This document shows positions 1 to 7,951 of a stretch of 64,000 bases of DNA, piece by piece. Positions within the stretch are counted from its first letter, which is position 1. The number at the start of each line of letters is the position of its first letter. The notes beneath the pieces were generated by a model, which searched no databases, was not told the origin of the DNA, and saw nothing but the letters and a program-made list of their open reading frames with translations. The translations under genes were made by a program, and so were the position numbers. Source of the stretch: Bacteroidales bacterium (GTDB taxonomy: Bacteria; Bacteroidota; Bacteroidia; Bacteroidales; Marinilabiliaceae); contig QKJP01000060.1 in assembly GCA_003249255.1 (NCBI GenBank), positions 62,001 through 126,000 on the forward strand, read 5' to 3'.

Positions 1-2322
1 GTTGAGGATCGAAAAGGAAAAGGTGTAGATATTCCGAATTTATTTGAAGAGCGCTTAGTCATGCTTCAGGATGGATTCAAAGAAAGCAAAACACCGACTC
101 GCAAAACCATTGGTATTCCGCGTGGACTAATGCTATACTACCAGCAATTCCCTTTTTGGAGAAATTTTTGGGAGAATTTAGGATTTGATGTGGTCATTTC
201 TGATGAATCCAATAAAACGCTCCTCAATAATGCCATCGAAATGATGACGGCAGAAACATGCCTACCGGTAGAGTTAATGCATGGTCATGTGGATGATCTG
301 TTAAAGAAAAATGTAGATCACATTTTTTTACCTTTTGTGGTAGATAATAAAGTTACCGATGGTTCAAAAACCAGCAACGCTAACTGTCCGTGGGTTCAGA
401 CCAATCCTTTTATGATAAAAGCATCCTTACACAAGGATAGAAACCAAACCAAATTGCTGATTCCTACTTTGCACATGAAGTATCCTAAAACCTTTCAAAA
501 AGAAATGGCGGACTTCATTAAGGAGCAGTTTGGCATTTCGAAATCGAAAGTGATTAAAGCCATTGAAAAAGGAAACGCTGCACAGGATAGATTTGAGCAA
601 GCCATTTACAAAAGAGGTCAGGAAGTAATCGCCAACTTACCTAAAGACAAAAAAGCCTTTGTTATTCTAGGTCGTCCTTATAACACAAGTGATCCAATGC
701 AAAATTTAAGTTTGGCTGAGAAATTAATCAACATGGACATTTTACCGATTCCATTGGATTTCTTGCCGCTTAAAGACGAAAATATCACAGACTCATATCC
801 AAATATTTACTGGCCCAATGGTCGCAAAATAGTTGCCGGAGCCCGCATCATTGAAAAAAACAAAGACCTGAATGCAATCTACCTGGGTAACTTCCGATGT
901 GGCCCGGATACCTTCATCAACCACTATGTAAAAAAGGAAATTAAAAGTAAACCTTTCTTACATTTAGAAGTAGATGAACATGGTGCCGATGCAGGCATGA
1001 TTACACGTATAGAAGCTTTTGTGGATAGCTTAAACGGCGCATACACAAAGCAAATTAAAGTAGAAAATTTTGAAGATCACGTACAAAATCCTGCTCCTAA
1101 TTTAGATGGCAGAACACTTTACTTCCCTTATGCTCGTGAAGCTGTTTATGCCTTATCTTCTGCCTGCCGAAGTGTGGGTATGAAATCTGAAGTTCTACCC
1201 ATGCAAAATGAGGCCATTATCGAACTGGGAAGAAAGCACACTTCAGGTGGGGAATGCTTTCCAATGATAGCAACCACAGGGAGCTTCCTGGCCAAGTTGC
1301 AAGAACCGGGAATTGATCCGGCCAAAACTGCTTTCTTTATGCCTGATCACAATGGGCCATGCCGCTTTGGGCATTACAATAAGCTGCATCGCATCATCTT
1401 TAACCGTCTTGGGTACAACGAGGCAGAAATTGTTCAACCAAGTAACGATGACGCTTATGCCAGTATTGCACCGGGACAAGCAACCAAGTGGCGCATCACG
1501 GCTATAAAAGGAATTGTTGCCATTGACTTGTTGCGAAAAATGCAACAACAGAAACGGCCTTATGAAATCAGTAAGGGCGAGACCAATAAGGTTTATGATG
1601 AATGCATGGCTAAAGTTTGCGAGTCGCTTGAAAATGGTGCAAAAAACCTGAAAGTGGTCATGAAAGATTGTGCCATCAAATTTAAGGACATTCCTTACGT
1701 TAAAGGAAAGCGCAAACCGGTGGTGGCCATCGTTGGTGAAATCTTTATGCGAGATAATCCTTATTGCAGTGCAAACCTGGTAGAACGTCTTGAGAATCTG
1801 GGAGCAGAAACCATGATGGCGCCATTTGGAGAATGGATTTCCTACTCTACTCATCGTTACAAGCGCGATAGCAAATGGAAGAGAGATACTAAAGGTAAAA
1901 TTAAAGCACGTATTCAAGGTTTGTTCCAGCATCATGTTGAAGAGTCACTTCTCAAAGTTGTGGAAGCTAATTTTCCACTTGAAGAGGAAATTGCTGTAAA
2001 AGATATGTTGGCACAAAGCAACCGGTATATTCACGAAGACTACGATGGAGATCCTGCATTAGCTTTAGGTACAGCATCCATCTTATCGAAAAAGTACATT
2101 TCGGGTATCGTGAATATTCTTCCCTTCACTTGTATGCCGGGAACTTTAAATGCATCTGTTTCAGATTCGTTTAGAGACCAGAACAATGGTTTGCCGTGGG
2201 AGAATTTTGCTTACGATGGCCAAGCTGATACTTCATTCGAGACCCGATTTCAGGCCTTTATGCATCAGGTAGAAGGCTATGCGAAACGAAATAAATTTGA
2301 TGAAGTACCGATTATGTGTTAA
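1..2322 (+). CDS. Acyl-CoA dehydratase activase-related protein (DUF2229/HgdB-like part), 5' end missing
   Basis: The reading frame is open from base 1 and enters without a start codon, so the true start lies upstream and 774 codons are visible. The visible part begins with a DUF2229-type signature (GIPRGLMLYY, then pFW..FW..LGFDVV) and carries Cys-containing segments such as AETCLPVEL, SGGECFPM, GPCRFG and CMPGTLN. These are typical of the 2-hydroxyacyl-CoA dehydratase component/activase superfamily, where they hold Fe-S clusters. In full-length relatives the missing N-terminal part carries two BadF/BcrA-type ATPase domains. The family couples ATP hydrolysis to electron transfer to a radical dehydratase or reductase. 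The substrate here is unknown and no partner dehydratase is in view. The gene ends in front of a strong terminator, so it is the last gene of its transcript. Confidence 0.85.
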   Translation, partial: VEDRKGKGVDIPNLFEERLVMLQDGFKESKTPTRKTIGIPRGLMLYYQQFPFWRNFWENLGFDVVISDESNKTLLNNAIEMMTAETCLPVELMHGHVDDLLKKNVDHIFLPFVVDNKVTDGSKTSNANCPWVQTNPFMIKASLHKDRNQTKLLIPTLHMKYPKTFQKEMADFIKEQFGISKSKVIKAIEKGNAAQDRFEQAIYKRGQEVIANLPKDKKAFVILGRPYNTSDPMQNLSLAEKLINMDILPIPLDFLPLKDENITDSYPNIYWPNGRKIVAGARIIEKNKDLNAIYLGNFRCGPDTFINHYVKKEIKSKPFLHLEVDEHGADAGMITRIEAFVDSLNGAYTKQIKVENFEDHVQNPAPNLDGRTLYFPYAREAVYALSSACRSVGMKSEVLPMQNEAIIELGRKHTSGGECFPMIATTGSFLAKLQEPGIDPAKTAFFMPDHNGPCRFGHYNKLHRIIFNRLGYNEAEIVQPSNDDAYASIAPGQATKWRITAIKGIVAIDLLRKMQQQKRPYEISKGETNKVYDECMAKVCESLENGAKNLKVVMKDCAIKFKDIPYVKGKRKPVVAIVGEIFMRDNPYCSANLVERLENLGAETMMAPFGEWISYSTHRYKRDSKWKRDTKGKIKARIQGLFQHHVEESLLKVVEANFPLEEEIAVKDMLAQSNRYIHEDYDGDPALALGTASILSKKYISGIVNILPFTCMPGTLNASVSDSFRDQNNGLPWENFAYDGQADTSFETRFQAFMHQVEGYAKRNKFDEVPIMC

Positions 2323-2371
2323 AAAAAGCACGGAGTCCGAAGTGATTTACATGACTTATAAAATTTCGAAG

Positions 2372-2417
2372 AAAACAAAAACGACTAAGCTATTGCAGCT
2401 TAGTCGTTTTTGTTTTT
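2372..2417. terminator. Strong bidirectional intrinsic terminator after the activase gene
   Basis: A near-perfect inverted repeat has its left arm at 2372-2391, a 5-base loop (attgc) and its right arm at 2397-2416. The core acgactaagct/agcttagtcgt is flanked by A- and T-runs, so it can end transcription from either side. It closes the activase gene on the left and the decayed minus-strand genes on the right. Confidence 0.85.
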
Positions 2418-2437
2418 ACATAATGCTTTAGATTCGT

Positions 2438-2604
2438 CTAGACGTAAAAAATCTCATCCTTCAATTTGTCCATTTCCTGAGTAGCTTTATCGGCAAAATA
2501 ATTACTTAACAGAAGTTTATTTTCTCTAATTGCTCATCTGGAATACCTGTAGAATATAATTTCAACAGTTCTTTCTGAATGTTACTTAATGCAGTAAATT
2601 CCAT
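2438..2604 (-). pseudogene. Frameshifted small antitoxin-like protein
   Basis: On the minus strand an ATG at 2604 opens MEFTALSNIQKELLKLYSTG. The frame runs into a stop after IPDEQLEKINFC. Restoring one missing base near 'gagcaattagag' joins it to the frame IRENKLLLSNYFADKATQEMDKLKDEIFYV, which stops at 2438. The repaired product would be 55 residues and resembles the short acidic helical proteins that Bacteroidota often place before PIN-domain toxins. That resemblance is from memory of the pattern, not a search. No toxin frame follows, so this is a lone, single-base-deleted relic. Confidence 0.6.
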
Positions 2605-2689
2605 ATCCTTAGATCAATTGATTATCTTATGCTATGTTAACGATATTTCATCTGTCTAGTTACTCGAATTGGCAATAACTCAGGGGTAT

Positions 2690-2805
2690 CTTTTAAGACA
2701 AGATTAACAGGATTTACAAGTTTTTTTTAAAAAAAAGCATAGCTATTAGCTTGTTAATCAGGTAAATTATGTCAAAAAAACGTATGGTTAAACTCTGTTT
2801 CTTAC
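2690..2805 (+). repeat. 116-bp dispersed repeat, copy 1 (inverted partner at 58254-58368)
   Basis: This segment runs from cttttaagacaag to gtttcttac. It aligns over its whole length, by eye with about one mismatch in six, to the reverse complement of 58254-58368. It contains the phrases 'aacaggattta' and 'ttgttaatc.ggtaaat..tgtcaaaaaaac'. It lies between two pseudogenes and has no coding frame. Confidence 0.75.
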
Positions 2806-2843
2806 AAGAAATGTTAAAGGTGAATCCCTGTGTAATACCTAAC

Positions 2844-3047
2844 TTATATTTTATCCAACGCCTGCTCAAAATCAGCAATGATGTCTTTTATATCTTCAAT
2901 ACTAACCGTTTCACGAATCAATTCAGGAGAGACACCGGCAGCCACTAAATCTTTCTCTTACAAAAGACGATGCATTATACTCTCCGGTTGCAACACAGCA
3001 GGTAGGACATGTAAAGTTTCTCATGACCAATTACTTTTATTATCCAT
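2844..3047 (-). pseudogene. Deletion remnant of an O-acetylhomoserine sulfhydrylase-like gene (MetY family)
   Basis: From an ATG at 3047 the minus strand reads MDNKSNW, then an in-frame stop where relatives have phenylalanine, then ETLHV. This matches the N-terminal FETLQVHAG-type motif of O-acetylhomoserine/serine sulfhydrylases. Near the other end another frame reads DLVAAGVSPELIRETVSIED followed by IKDIIADFEQALDKI and a stop at 2844. That is the characteristic C-terminus of the same PLP enzyme family (LAAGVsPelIR.SVGiE.idDIIaDfeqAL). Only about 200 bases separate the two ends, whereas an intact gene is about 1.3 kb. The catalytic core is therefore deleted and what remains is broken by stops and frameshifts. 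Confidence 0.7.
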
Positions 3048-3160
3048 TTTTGTCTTTTGTTTTAAGATATGGGTGAAAAGATAAACGTAAATTGTAGCGT
3101 TGAAGAAGAAAAGTATACCTCAACTCATTTGATACATCAGACTTCTTGAAAAAGGCATAC

Positions 3161-3784
3161 TTATAATTCTGATTGATCGCAAGGTGGCTTTGCCGAATTC
3201 TCCTGAGAGTAAGTAATCCATTTTTTTGTTGTAGCCAGGCAGATGAGTTCTGAGATGTTACTGACGTTAAATTTCTTGATCATATTTCTACGATGCGTTT
3301 CAATGGTAAAAGGAGATTTTGACAGTAAGAATGCAATCTCTTTGGAATTCAATCCTTTGCTTAATAATTTAATGAGATGTAACTCAGTAGGAGTGGGCTG
3401 AATTTCCGAATCGTCAGTTGTGTGGCTTTCTAATGCAATTTCAATGGAAACTAATAATTGTTTAATATTGAATGGTTTAGTGATGAAATTGATCGGGTTG
3501 GTTTGATTAGCTTCGTGCAGAATATCAGAATCGCAGTAAGCCGAAATGTATAAAAATGGGATGTTAACTTTTTCACTAACTTCCTTCATCAGATCAATGC
3601 CTGTTCTTTCTTCACCCAGGTTAATGTCGCATAATATGAGATCAATTTTAGAGGTCAAAATAATTTTTTTGGCATCATCATACGAAGTTGCTATGCCTAT
3701 CACCTCCAGTCCATTATTTTCTAAGATATCCTTAACTCCTGCTGCAACAACGATCTCGTCTTCAATAATTAAAATTTTATTCAT
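3161..3784 (-). CDS. Two-component response regulator, LuxR/NarL type
   Basis: The N-terminal receiver has the acidic pair (IIEDE), the phospho-acceptor Asp in LILCDINLG, a Ser in LYISAY and the conserved Lys in NFITKPF. A LuxR-type helix-turn-helix follows at about residues 135-195 (LLSKGLNSKEIAFLLSKSPF, then TIETHRRNMIKKF). I start at the ATG at 3784 because it gives the canonical MNKILIIEDE opening; an ATG three codons upstream is possible. The start overlaps the stop of the upstream histidine kinase gene (3777-3784), which suggests translational coupling. It is probably the output protein of that kinase. The target genes are unknown, but the divergent exported-protein gene at 5228 is an obvious candidate. 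Confidence 0.9.
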   Translation of the reverse strand: MNKILIIEDEIVVAAGVKDILENNGLEVIGIATSYDDAKKIILTSKIDLILCDINLGEERTGIDLMKEVSEKVNIPFLYISAYCDSDILHEANQTNPINFITKPFNIKQLLVSIEIALESHTTDDSEIQPTPTELHLIKLLSKGLNSKEIAFLLSKSPFTIETHRRNMIKKFNVSNISELICLATTKKWITYSQENSAKPPCDQSEL

Positions 3785-5087
3785 AATAGACAATTTGCTC
3801 TAACTTATTAACCTCACCTTCAGTTTCTATTTCTTTAATTTTAAGCGCTACTGAAACATTGTATCGCTCATCAATATCATAGGTATAATATCCATTGTAC
3901 TGTTTTGTGATCAATTTTACAAATGAAAGGCCAAAACCTGTACTCTCCGGAATTTCAACTTCCTTTTCAGAAATGTCATTGCTCACAAACAAGATAAATT
4001 CTTTGGGGGTATTGTTGGTATGAATCGAAATGTCAATTCTATTTTTTTCACCCTTAGGATTGGTTCCGTATTTTAAAGCATTGGTTAAGAGTTCATTTGT
4101 GATTAATCCTAAGTGGGTTGCTATTTCGGTATTCACTCTAAAAGAAGGTATGGTTATGATTAGCTCAGCTTCATCCTCTTTGCCGGAAATGTTTAAAATG
4201 TGTTTTGTAAGGTTTTCGAGATAAGCTTTTATATCCGGTTTTAAATCGGTGTTGCTTTTGTATAATTGGTTGTGCAGTAGTGAGATGCAATCGATTCGTG
4301 TTTGAACATCAATTAAAGCTTGTCTAAGCATGTCATTATCACTCTTAAGGCTTTGTGACGATAACAGCATAGAAACCATTTGTAAGTTGTTTTTAACACG
4401 ATGATTTAATTCCTGAAGTAGTTTGGATGTAACTTTCTCTTTGTTAGAGATTTCTTTTATACTTTCATGGAGTTCTTTAGATTGTTTTTCGATTAGCGAC
4501 TGATAGCGCAAAGTATCCTGTTTAAACAAATTGGTTGTAAAAATCATGTATAGGAAACTCGCGGTAATGTTTACATAGTAGTAAATTTTTTCGTGTTCTG
4601 TGCTAAGCTTGCTGTTTCCAGCATTATAAATGATGTGCTTTGAAAACAATAAGAGGAACAGCAGGTAAAGTGAGATTGAAAATACTATTTTTTTATTGTC
4701 AATGGTGTAGAATACCTGTAGTGCCAAAAGAATAAAATAATATTCAACACCAATGTTACCCACTTTTAAAGGATAGTATTGTAGTAAAAAGGGAACTAAA
4801 ACGGTTAAGATGTAGGTTCCTATTATACGTTTTCTGTAACGGTTGAAGATGTATGCTGCAAAAACGATAGAGCTGATCAGTAGGTTTGAAGTTAAGTCGT
4901 TGTGATAGCTAAAAATAAGATTTAGAGCAATGAAAGTAACCAGAACACTAGTGCTAAATATAAGTGTTTGGTTAAGGAGTCTGATTTTTTTCTGTAATTC
5001 TAAGCTATCAGCTTCATGAATACCTGAATTAATGGCGATAGACCATAACTGAGTTGTAATCTTAATTGGAGAAAAACCAGAATTCAT
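3777..5087 (-). CDS. Membrane sensor histidine kinase, HisKA_2 family
   Basis: This integral-membrane sensor has about six hydrophobic segments in residues 35-200. A short coiled linker follows, then a HisKA_2-type phospho-acceptor box (LLQELNHRVKNNLQMVSMLL) and a GHKL ATPase domain with the N-box (ITNELLTNALKYG) and G-box (STGFGLSFVKLI). It would autophosphorylate and pass phosphate to the regulator encoded immediately downstream, whose start codon it overlaps. I chose the ATG at 5087 over a longer frame beginning at 5204, because the extra 39 residues look non-coding and run into the promoter of the divergent gene. The signal it senses is unknown; there is no large periplasmic domain, so a membrane or intracellular cue is likely. 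Confidence 0.85.
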   Translation of the reverse strand: MNSGFSPIKITTQLWSIAINSGIHEADSLELQKKIRLLNQTLIFSTSVLVTFIALNLIFSYHNDLTSNLLISSIVFAAYIFNRYRKRIIGTYILTVLVPFLLQYYPLKVGNIGVEYYFILLALQVFYTIDNKKIVFSISLYLLFLLLFSKHIIYNAGNSKLSTEHEKIYYYVNITASFLYMIFTTNLFKQDTLRYQSLIEKQSKELHESIKEISNKEKVTSKLLQELNHRVKNNLQMVSMLLSSQSLKSDNDMLRQALIDVQTRIDCISLLHNQLYKSNTDLKPDIKAYLENLTKHILNISGKEDEAELIITIPSFRVNTEIATHLGLITNELLTNALKYGTNPKGEKNRIDISIHTNNTPKEFILFVSNDISEKEVEIPESTGFGLSFVKLITKQYNGYYTYDIDERYNVSVALKIKEIETEGEVNKLEQIVYYE

Positions 5088-5155
5088 GTATTTGTAATAA
5101 ATGATTTGACAGCGTAAAAATAGCCATATTTTTTGAGGATTGCATGGATTGACTC

Positions 5156-5184
5156 TTTGGACGTCAATGTAATTACTAACTTTG
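5156..5184 (+). promoter_or_regulatory. Bacteroidota-type promoter for the exported protein gene
   Basis: TTTG at 5156-5159 and TAACTTTG at 5177-5184 fit the Bacteroidota -33 TTTG / -7 TAnnTTTG consensus with a 17-base spacer. They lie 44 bases before the start codon at 5228. The divergent kinase gene starts at 5087, so this region holds the control sites of both transcripts. Confidence 0.6.
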
Positions 5185-5227
5185 CATTTATCAGGATAAA
5201 GCAAAATGCCAGTTAAATCATCATTTT

Positions 5228-6211
5228 ATGAGTCGTTTATTATCAATAGTTATCTTTTCCTTAGGGCTGTTTTTGCCGGGGAATCATGTAAATGCACAAA
5301 AAAAGCAAAAAACCAATAAAGGAACTTCCAAACGTGAAATAGAAAAACGATTAGAGGAATCTGCCAAAAAGGACGATACTAATTATTTTAACCCGCTTCA
5401 GCCCATGGGAGTTCGTCAGAATAATTTGCGAGATGATTTGTTATGGTCCTCCGAAACGGCTAATACAGGTTATGAAAAGTCGGGTAATATTAGTTTGACA
5501 ACACCTTCTCGTTATGGATTGAAGGGTGACTTAGAGTTGTATTCTACGCTTGGTTATGATTATTGGGTTCCTAATGTTGGAATTAAAAAACGTTGGTCGG
5601 TATTTGATGGCTGGTTTATCGGGAGTAAACACATGCTATTTAGTGGGACTCCGGGATTTAATTGGGCTCAAAATCAAGGGCATAATGATATAGTGGACCA
5701 AGATGTCGAAATTCCATACATTTTATCCATGCGAAATGAGTTCCTGGCAAGTTATGTGTTTGTTACCAAAGTCACCTGTACAAAACCCAAACCTTGGTTA
5801 ATACTTACAGGAGCCATCGGAGGTGATTATGGACACGCAATTGTAGGAAACAGTTTACGAGAGGTGGAAGGCCATTTTTTGACGAACCGTAGTCCGGCCA
5901 CCACAGGTAGTAGTTGGGTGGCTTTTGCCAAAATTAGGGCTGATTGGCAGGCTTTAAACTTTTTGGCCGTGCGTGGTGGAGTGACTTATTTTTATGGTGA
6001 TTTTACCAATAATGATGCCATTGAACATCGCTTATATGGTGAATTATTTGCCTTTCCTTATTTGTCTTTTTCAGGAGGGTACATGATGTCTTTTGCCAAC
6101 TATAAGAGAGGAGGCGGTTTTCAGATTATTCCATTTGTTGATCTTACGCTTTATTTTGGCCGAAAACGGCAAAGAGAAGAAGGGCTTTGGGGAAAGAAAG
6201 GACCAAAGTAG
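5228..6211 (+). CDS. Exported protein of unknown function, probable outer-membrane beta-barrel
   Basis: A 327-residue protein with a clear Sec signal peptide (residues 1-23, ending VNAQ), followed by a Lys/Glu-rich stretch (about 24-50). The remainder is rich in Tyr, Trp, Phe and Gly with many short alternating segments (ELYSTLGYDYWVPNVGIKKR, FAFPYLSFSGGYMMSFANYK). It ends in a strand with aromatic residues (FVDLTLYFGRKRQ) before a charged tail. That composition suggests an outer-membrane beta-barrel or surface protein. I do not recognise a named family. It is transcribed away from the histidine kinase/LuxR regulator pair and may be under its control. Confidence 0.6.
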   Translation: MSRLLSIVIFSLGLFLPGNHVNAQKKQKTNKGTSKREIEKRLEESAKKDDTNYFNPLQPMGVRQNNLRDDLLWSSETANTGYEKSGNISLTTPSRYGLKGDLELYSTLGYDYWVPNVGIKKRWSVFDGWFIGSKHMLFSGTPGFNWAQNQGHNDIVDQDVEIPYILSMRNEFLASYVFVTKVTCTKPKPWLILTGAIGGDYGHAIVGNSLREVEGHFLTNRSPATTGSSWVAFAKIRADWQALNFLAVRGGVTYFYGDFTNNDAIEHRLYGELFAFPYLSFSGGYMMSFANYKRGGGFQIIPFVDLTLYFGRKRQREEGLWGKKGPK

Positions 6212-6217
6212 TGTAAT

Positions 6218-6270
6218 TGCTGCTTTGTTGATTTGCCGAACTGCTGATTTGCCGAGTTGTTGAGCTGTTT
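6218..6270 (+). repeat. Short degenerate tandem repeat
   Basis: The unit 'gctgatttgccga' recurs with variation about three times (ttgttgatttgccga / actgctgatttgccga / gttgttgagctg). It lies in the 266-base spacer between the exported protein and the sigma factor. I see no clear promoter or terminator in the rest of this spacer. Confidence 0.5.
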
Positions 6271-6477
6271 CTATAAGCCTTATTCTAGTATTCTCGCTCT
6301 AAACTCTGTGCTTTGGTGCCTGTGAGTTTAAACAATTCTGCATAAAACAGATATCCATTTCGTCTTCAATATTTATTCGAATCAACCCCAATAAAAAGTT
6401 TTCAAATATTTTATAGGTGCATTTCAATACCAACTTGTAATAAACAGTGAAAGCTTAAAATAACTTGACCAAAACAG

Positions 6478-7032
6478 ATGCCGGAAGTTCTGAATGAAAA
6501 ACTAGTCGAAAGATTTATAAAGTCTGATAAAGAGGCTTTTAATGAGATATTTAAGGCCTATTATGAATCGGTTTTTAAAAACATGTATTATAAAACCCGA
6601 GATTATGATTTGGCGTGTGATTTAACACAAGATGCTTTTGTTAAGTGTTGGGAAACAAGAGCAAAGGTAGATTCGGCCAAGTCGCTCTACTATTACATTG
6701 TAACCATTGCTACTAATTTGATGATCAATCATTATAATCATCAAAAAATGAAAACCCGCCATCATGAATTAATCAAGATGGATACACGAGAAGAAAGCCT
6801 ATCTGCTGATACTAATATGGAGTATCAACAACTTCAACAGCGAATAGACCATGTGGTTACAAAATATTTACCACAGCAATGCCAAATTGTTTTTATCATG
6901 AGTAGGTATGAAGGAAAAAGCAATGGTGAAATAGCAGAAGCCTTAAATATCACAAAGAAAACAGTTGAAAATCAATTGTATAATGCGCTTAGAGTACTTC
7001 GATCAAAAGTAAAACCCGAGAAAGTAGCCTAA
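6478..7032 (+). CDS. ECF RNA polymerase sigma factor, FecI/Bacteroides type
   Basis: A 184-residue sigma-70 family protein with region 2 at about residues 8-80 (FNEIFKAYYESVFKNMYYKT, DLTQDAFVKCWETR) and region 4 at about 120-180 (CQIVFIMSRYEGKSNGEIAE, then ALNITKKTVENQLYNALRVL). It lacks region 3, as ECF factors do. It is followed 25 bases later by a FecR-type anti-sigma factor and then a TonB receptor with an STN domain. This is the standard arrangement in which a ligand-loaded receptor signals through FecR to release the sigma factor, which then transcribes the receptor operon. No clear promoter was visible upstream. Confidence 0.93.
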   Translation: MPEVLNEKLVERFIKSDKEAFNEIFKAYYESVFKNMYYKTRDYDLACDLTQDAFVKCWETRAKVDSAKSLYYYIVTIATNLMINHYNHQKMKTRHHELIKMDTREESLSADTNMEYQQLQQRIDHVVTKYLPQQCQIVFIMSRYEGKSNGEIAEALNITKKTVENQLYNALRVLRSKVKPEKVA

Positions 7033-7057
7033 TTACTTTTAGCCAAAAAGAGGTGTT

Positions 7058-7951
7058 ATGGAAACAAATGAAATGAATAGTTATATCAAAACTATGTCCC
7101 ATTCTGGTGATGATGTAGAAGAAATGATGGAGCTATGGGAGATTGCAGGAAAGGACAGAAAGATTCCTGTGCCTAATTTAAATGAGCAATGGGAAAAAAT
7201 TGAGCAGCGTATCAGTGTAAAAAAGGTATCAGAGCATAAAAAAAGCTTGCGTTTATTTATCAGTATGGCTGCCGTATTTACGGTAATACTTGGTGTTTCG
7301 TTGGTTTATAAATTATTGTTTGCGCCAATTATTTACACCAGTGAAAACCATAAGCTTGAAATAATTCTAGCAGATGGGACACAAGTGACAATGAATAATA
7401 ATAGTCGCCTTGAAATTCGTCCTTCCTTTAATGAAGCTGATCGTAATGTTATACTTGAGGGAGAAGCTTATTTTAAAGTTACCAAGAGTACTCATCCGTT
7501 TATCATAACCACACAAGTGGCACAGGTAAAAGTGGTTGGAACTGAGTTTAATGTAAAAGCTCGTGAAGATCATGCCGAATTGATCGTAAATGAGGGTATT
7601 GTAGATTTTTCAAACGTTAATAGTACTGACTTTCCGGTGAGAGTTACAAAAGGCTTATTGGCCAAGTGCCGAAAAAGTGAGAATCCCGGCACACCAGTTC
7701 CCTATTTATATCAAGGTAAAATTGATTGGATGAATGGCCGTATGCAATTTCAAGAAAGTACTTTGGCTGAAATTTGCCGTGAATTAAAACTTAACAAAGG
7801 GATGGAAATCATCATTGAAAATGATTCTTTACAAAATAAATTGGTTAGTGGCGTATTAGAAGATTCTAAACCAAATGAAATAATGGAAATTCTTTGTATG
7901 TTAACGCAGCGAAAATTTAGAGTGGAACATAATAAGTATGTTATTTATTAA
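7058..7951 (+). CDS. FecR-family anti-sigma factor with C-terminal DUF4974
   Basis: A 297-residue protein with a cytoplasmic N-terminal part (about 1-65) and a single membrane segment (about 67-88, ISMAAVFTVILGVSLVYKLL). The periplasmic FecR domain follows at about 100-200, with the typical ADGTQVTMNNNSRLEI, EGEAYFKV and VVGTEFNV strands. DUF4974 is at about 225-297 and ends in the FRVEHNKYVIY-type motif. It sits between the sigma factor and the TonB receptor and overlaps the receptor start by 14 bases. It should hold the sigma factor at the membrane until the receptor's STN domain contacts its periplasmic part. Confidence 0.92.
   Translation: METNEMNSYIKTMSHSGDDVEEMMELWEIAGKDRKIPVPNLNEQWEKIEQRISVKKVSEHKKSLRLFISMAAVFTVILGVSLVYKLLFAPIIYTSENHKLEIILADGTQVTMNNNSRLEIRPSFNEADRNVILEGEAYFKVTKSTHPFIITTQVAQVKVVGTEFNVKAREDHAELIVNEGIVDFSNVNSTDFPVRVTKGLLAKCRKSENPGTPVPYLYQGKIDWMNGRMQFQESTLAEICRELKLNKGMEIIIENDSLQNKLVSGVLEDSKPNEIMEILCMLTQRKFRVEHNKYVIY

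Noticed and set aside
1243-1935. 230-codon open frame antisense to the activase gene
   Set aside because: It lies wholly inside a well-supported gene, has no domain pattern and reflects codon bias of the real frame.
2878-3084. 68-codon plus-strand frame in the decayed zone
   Set aside because: It is antisense to the sulfhydrylase remnant and has no protein-like pattern.
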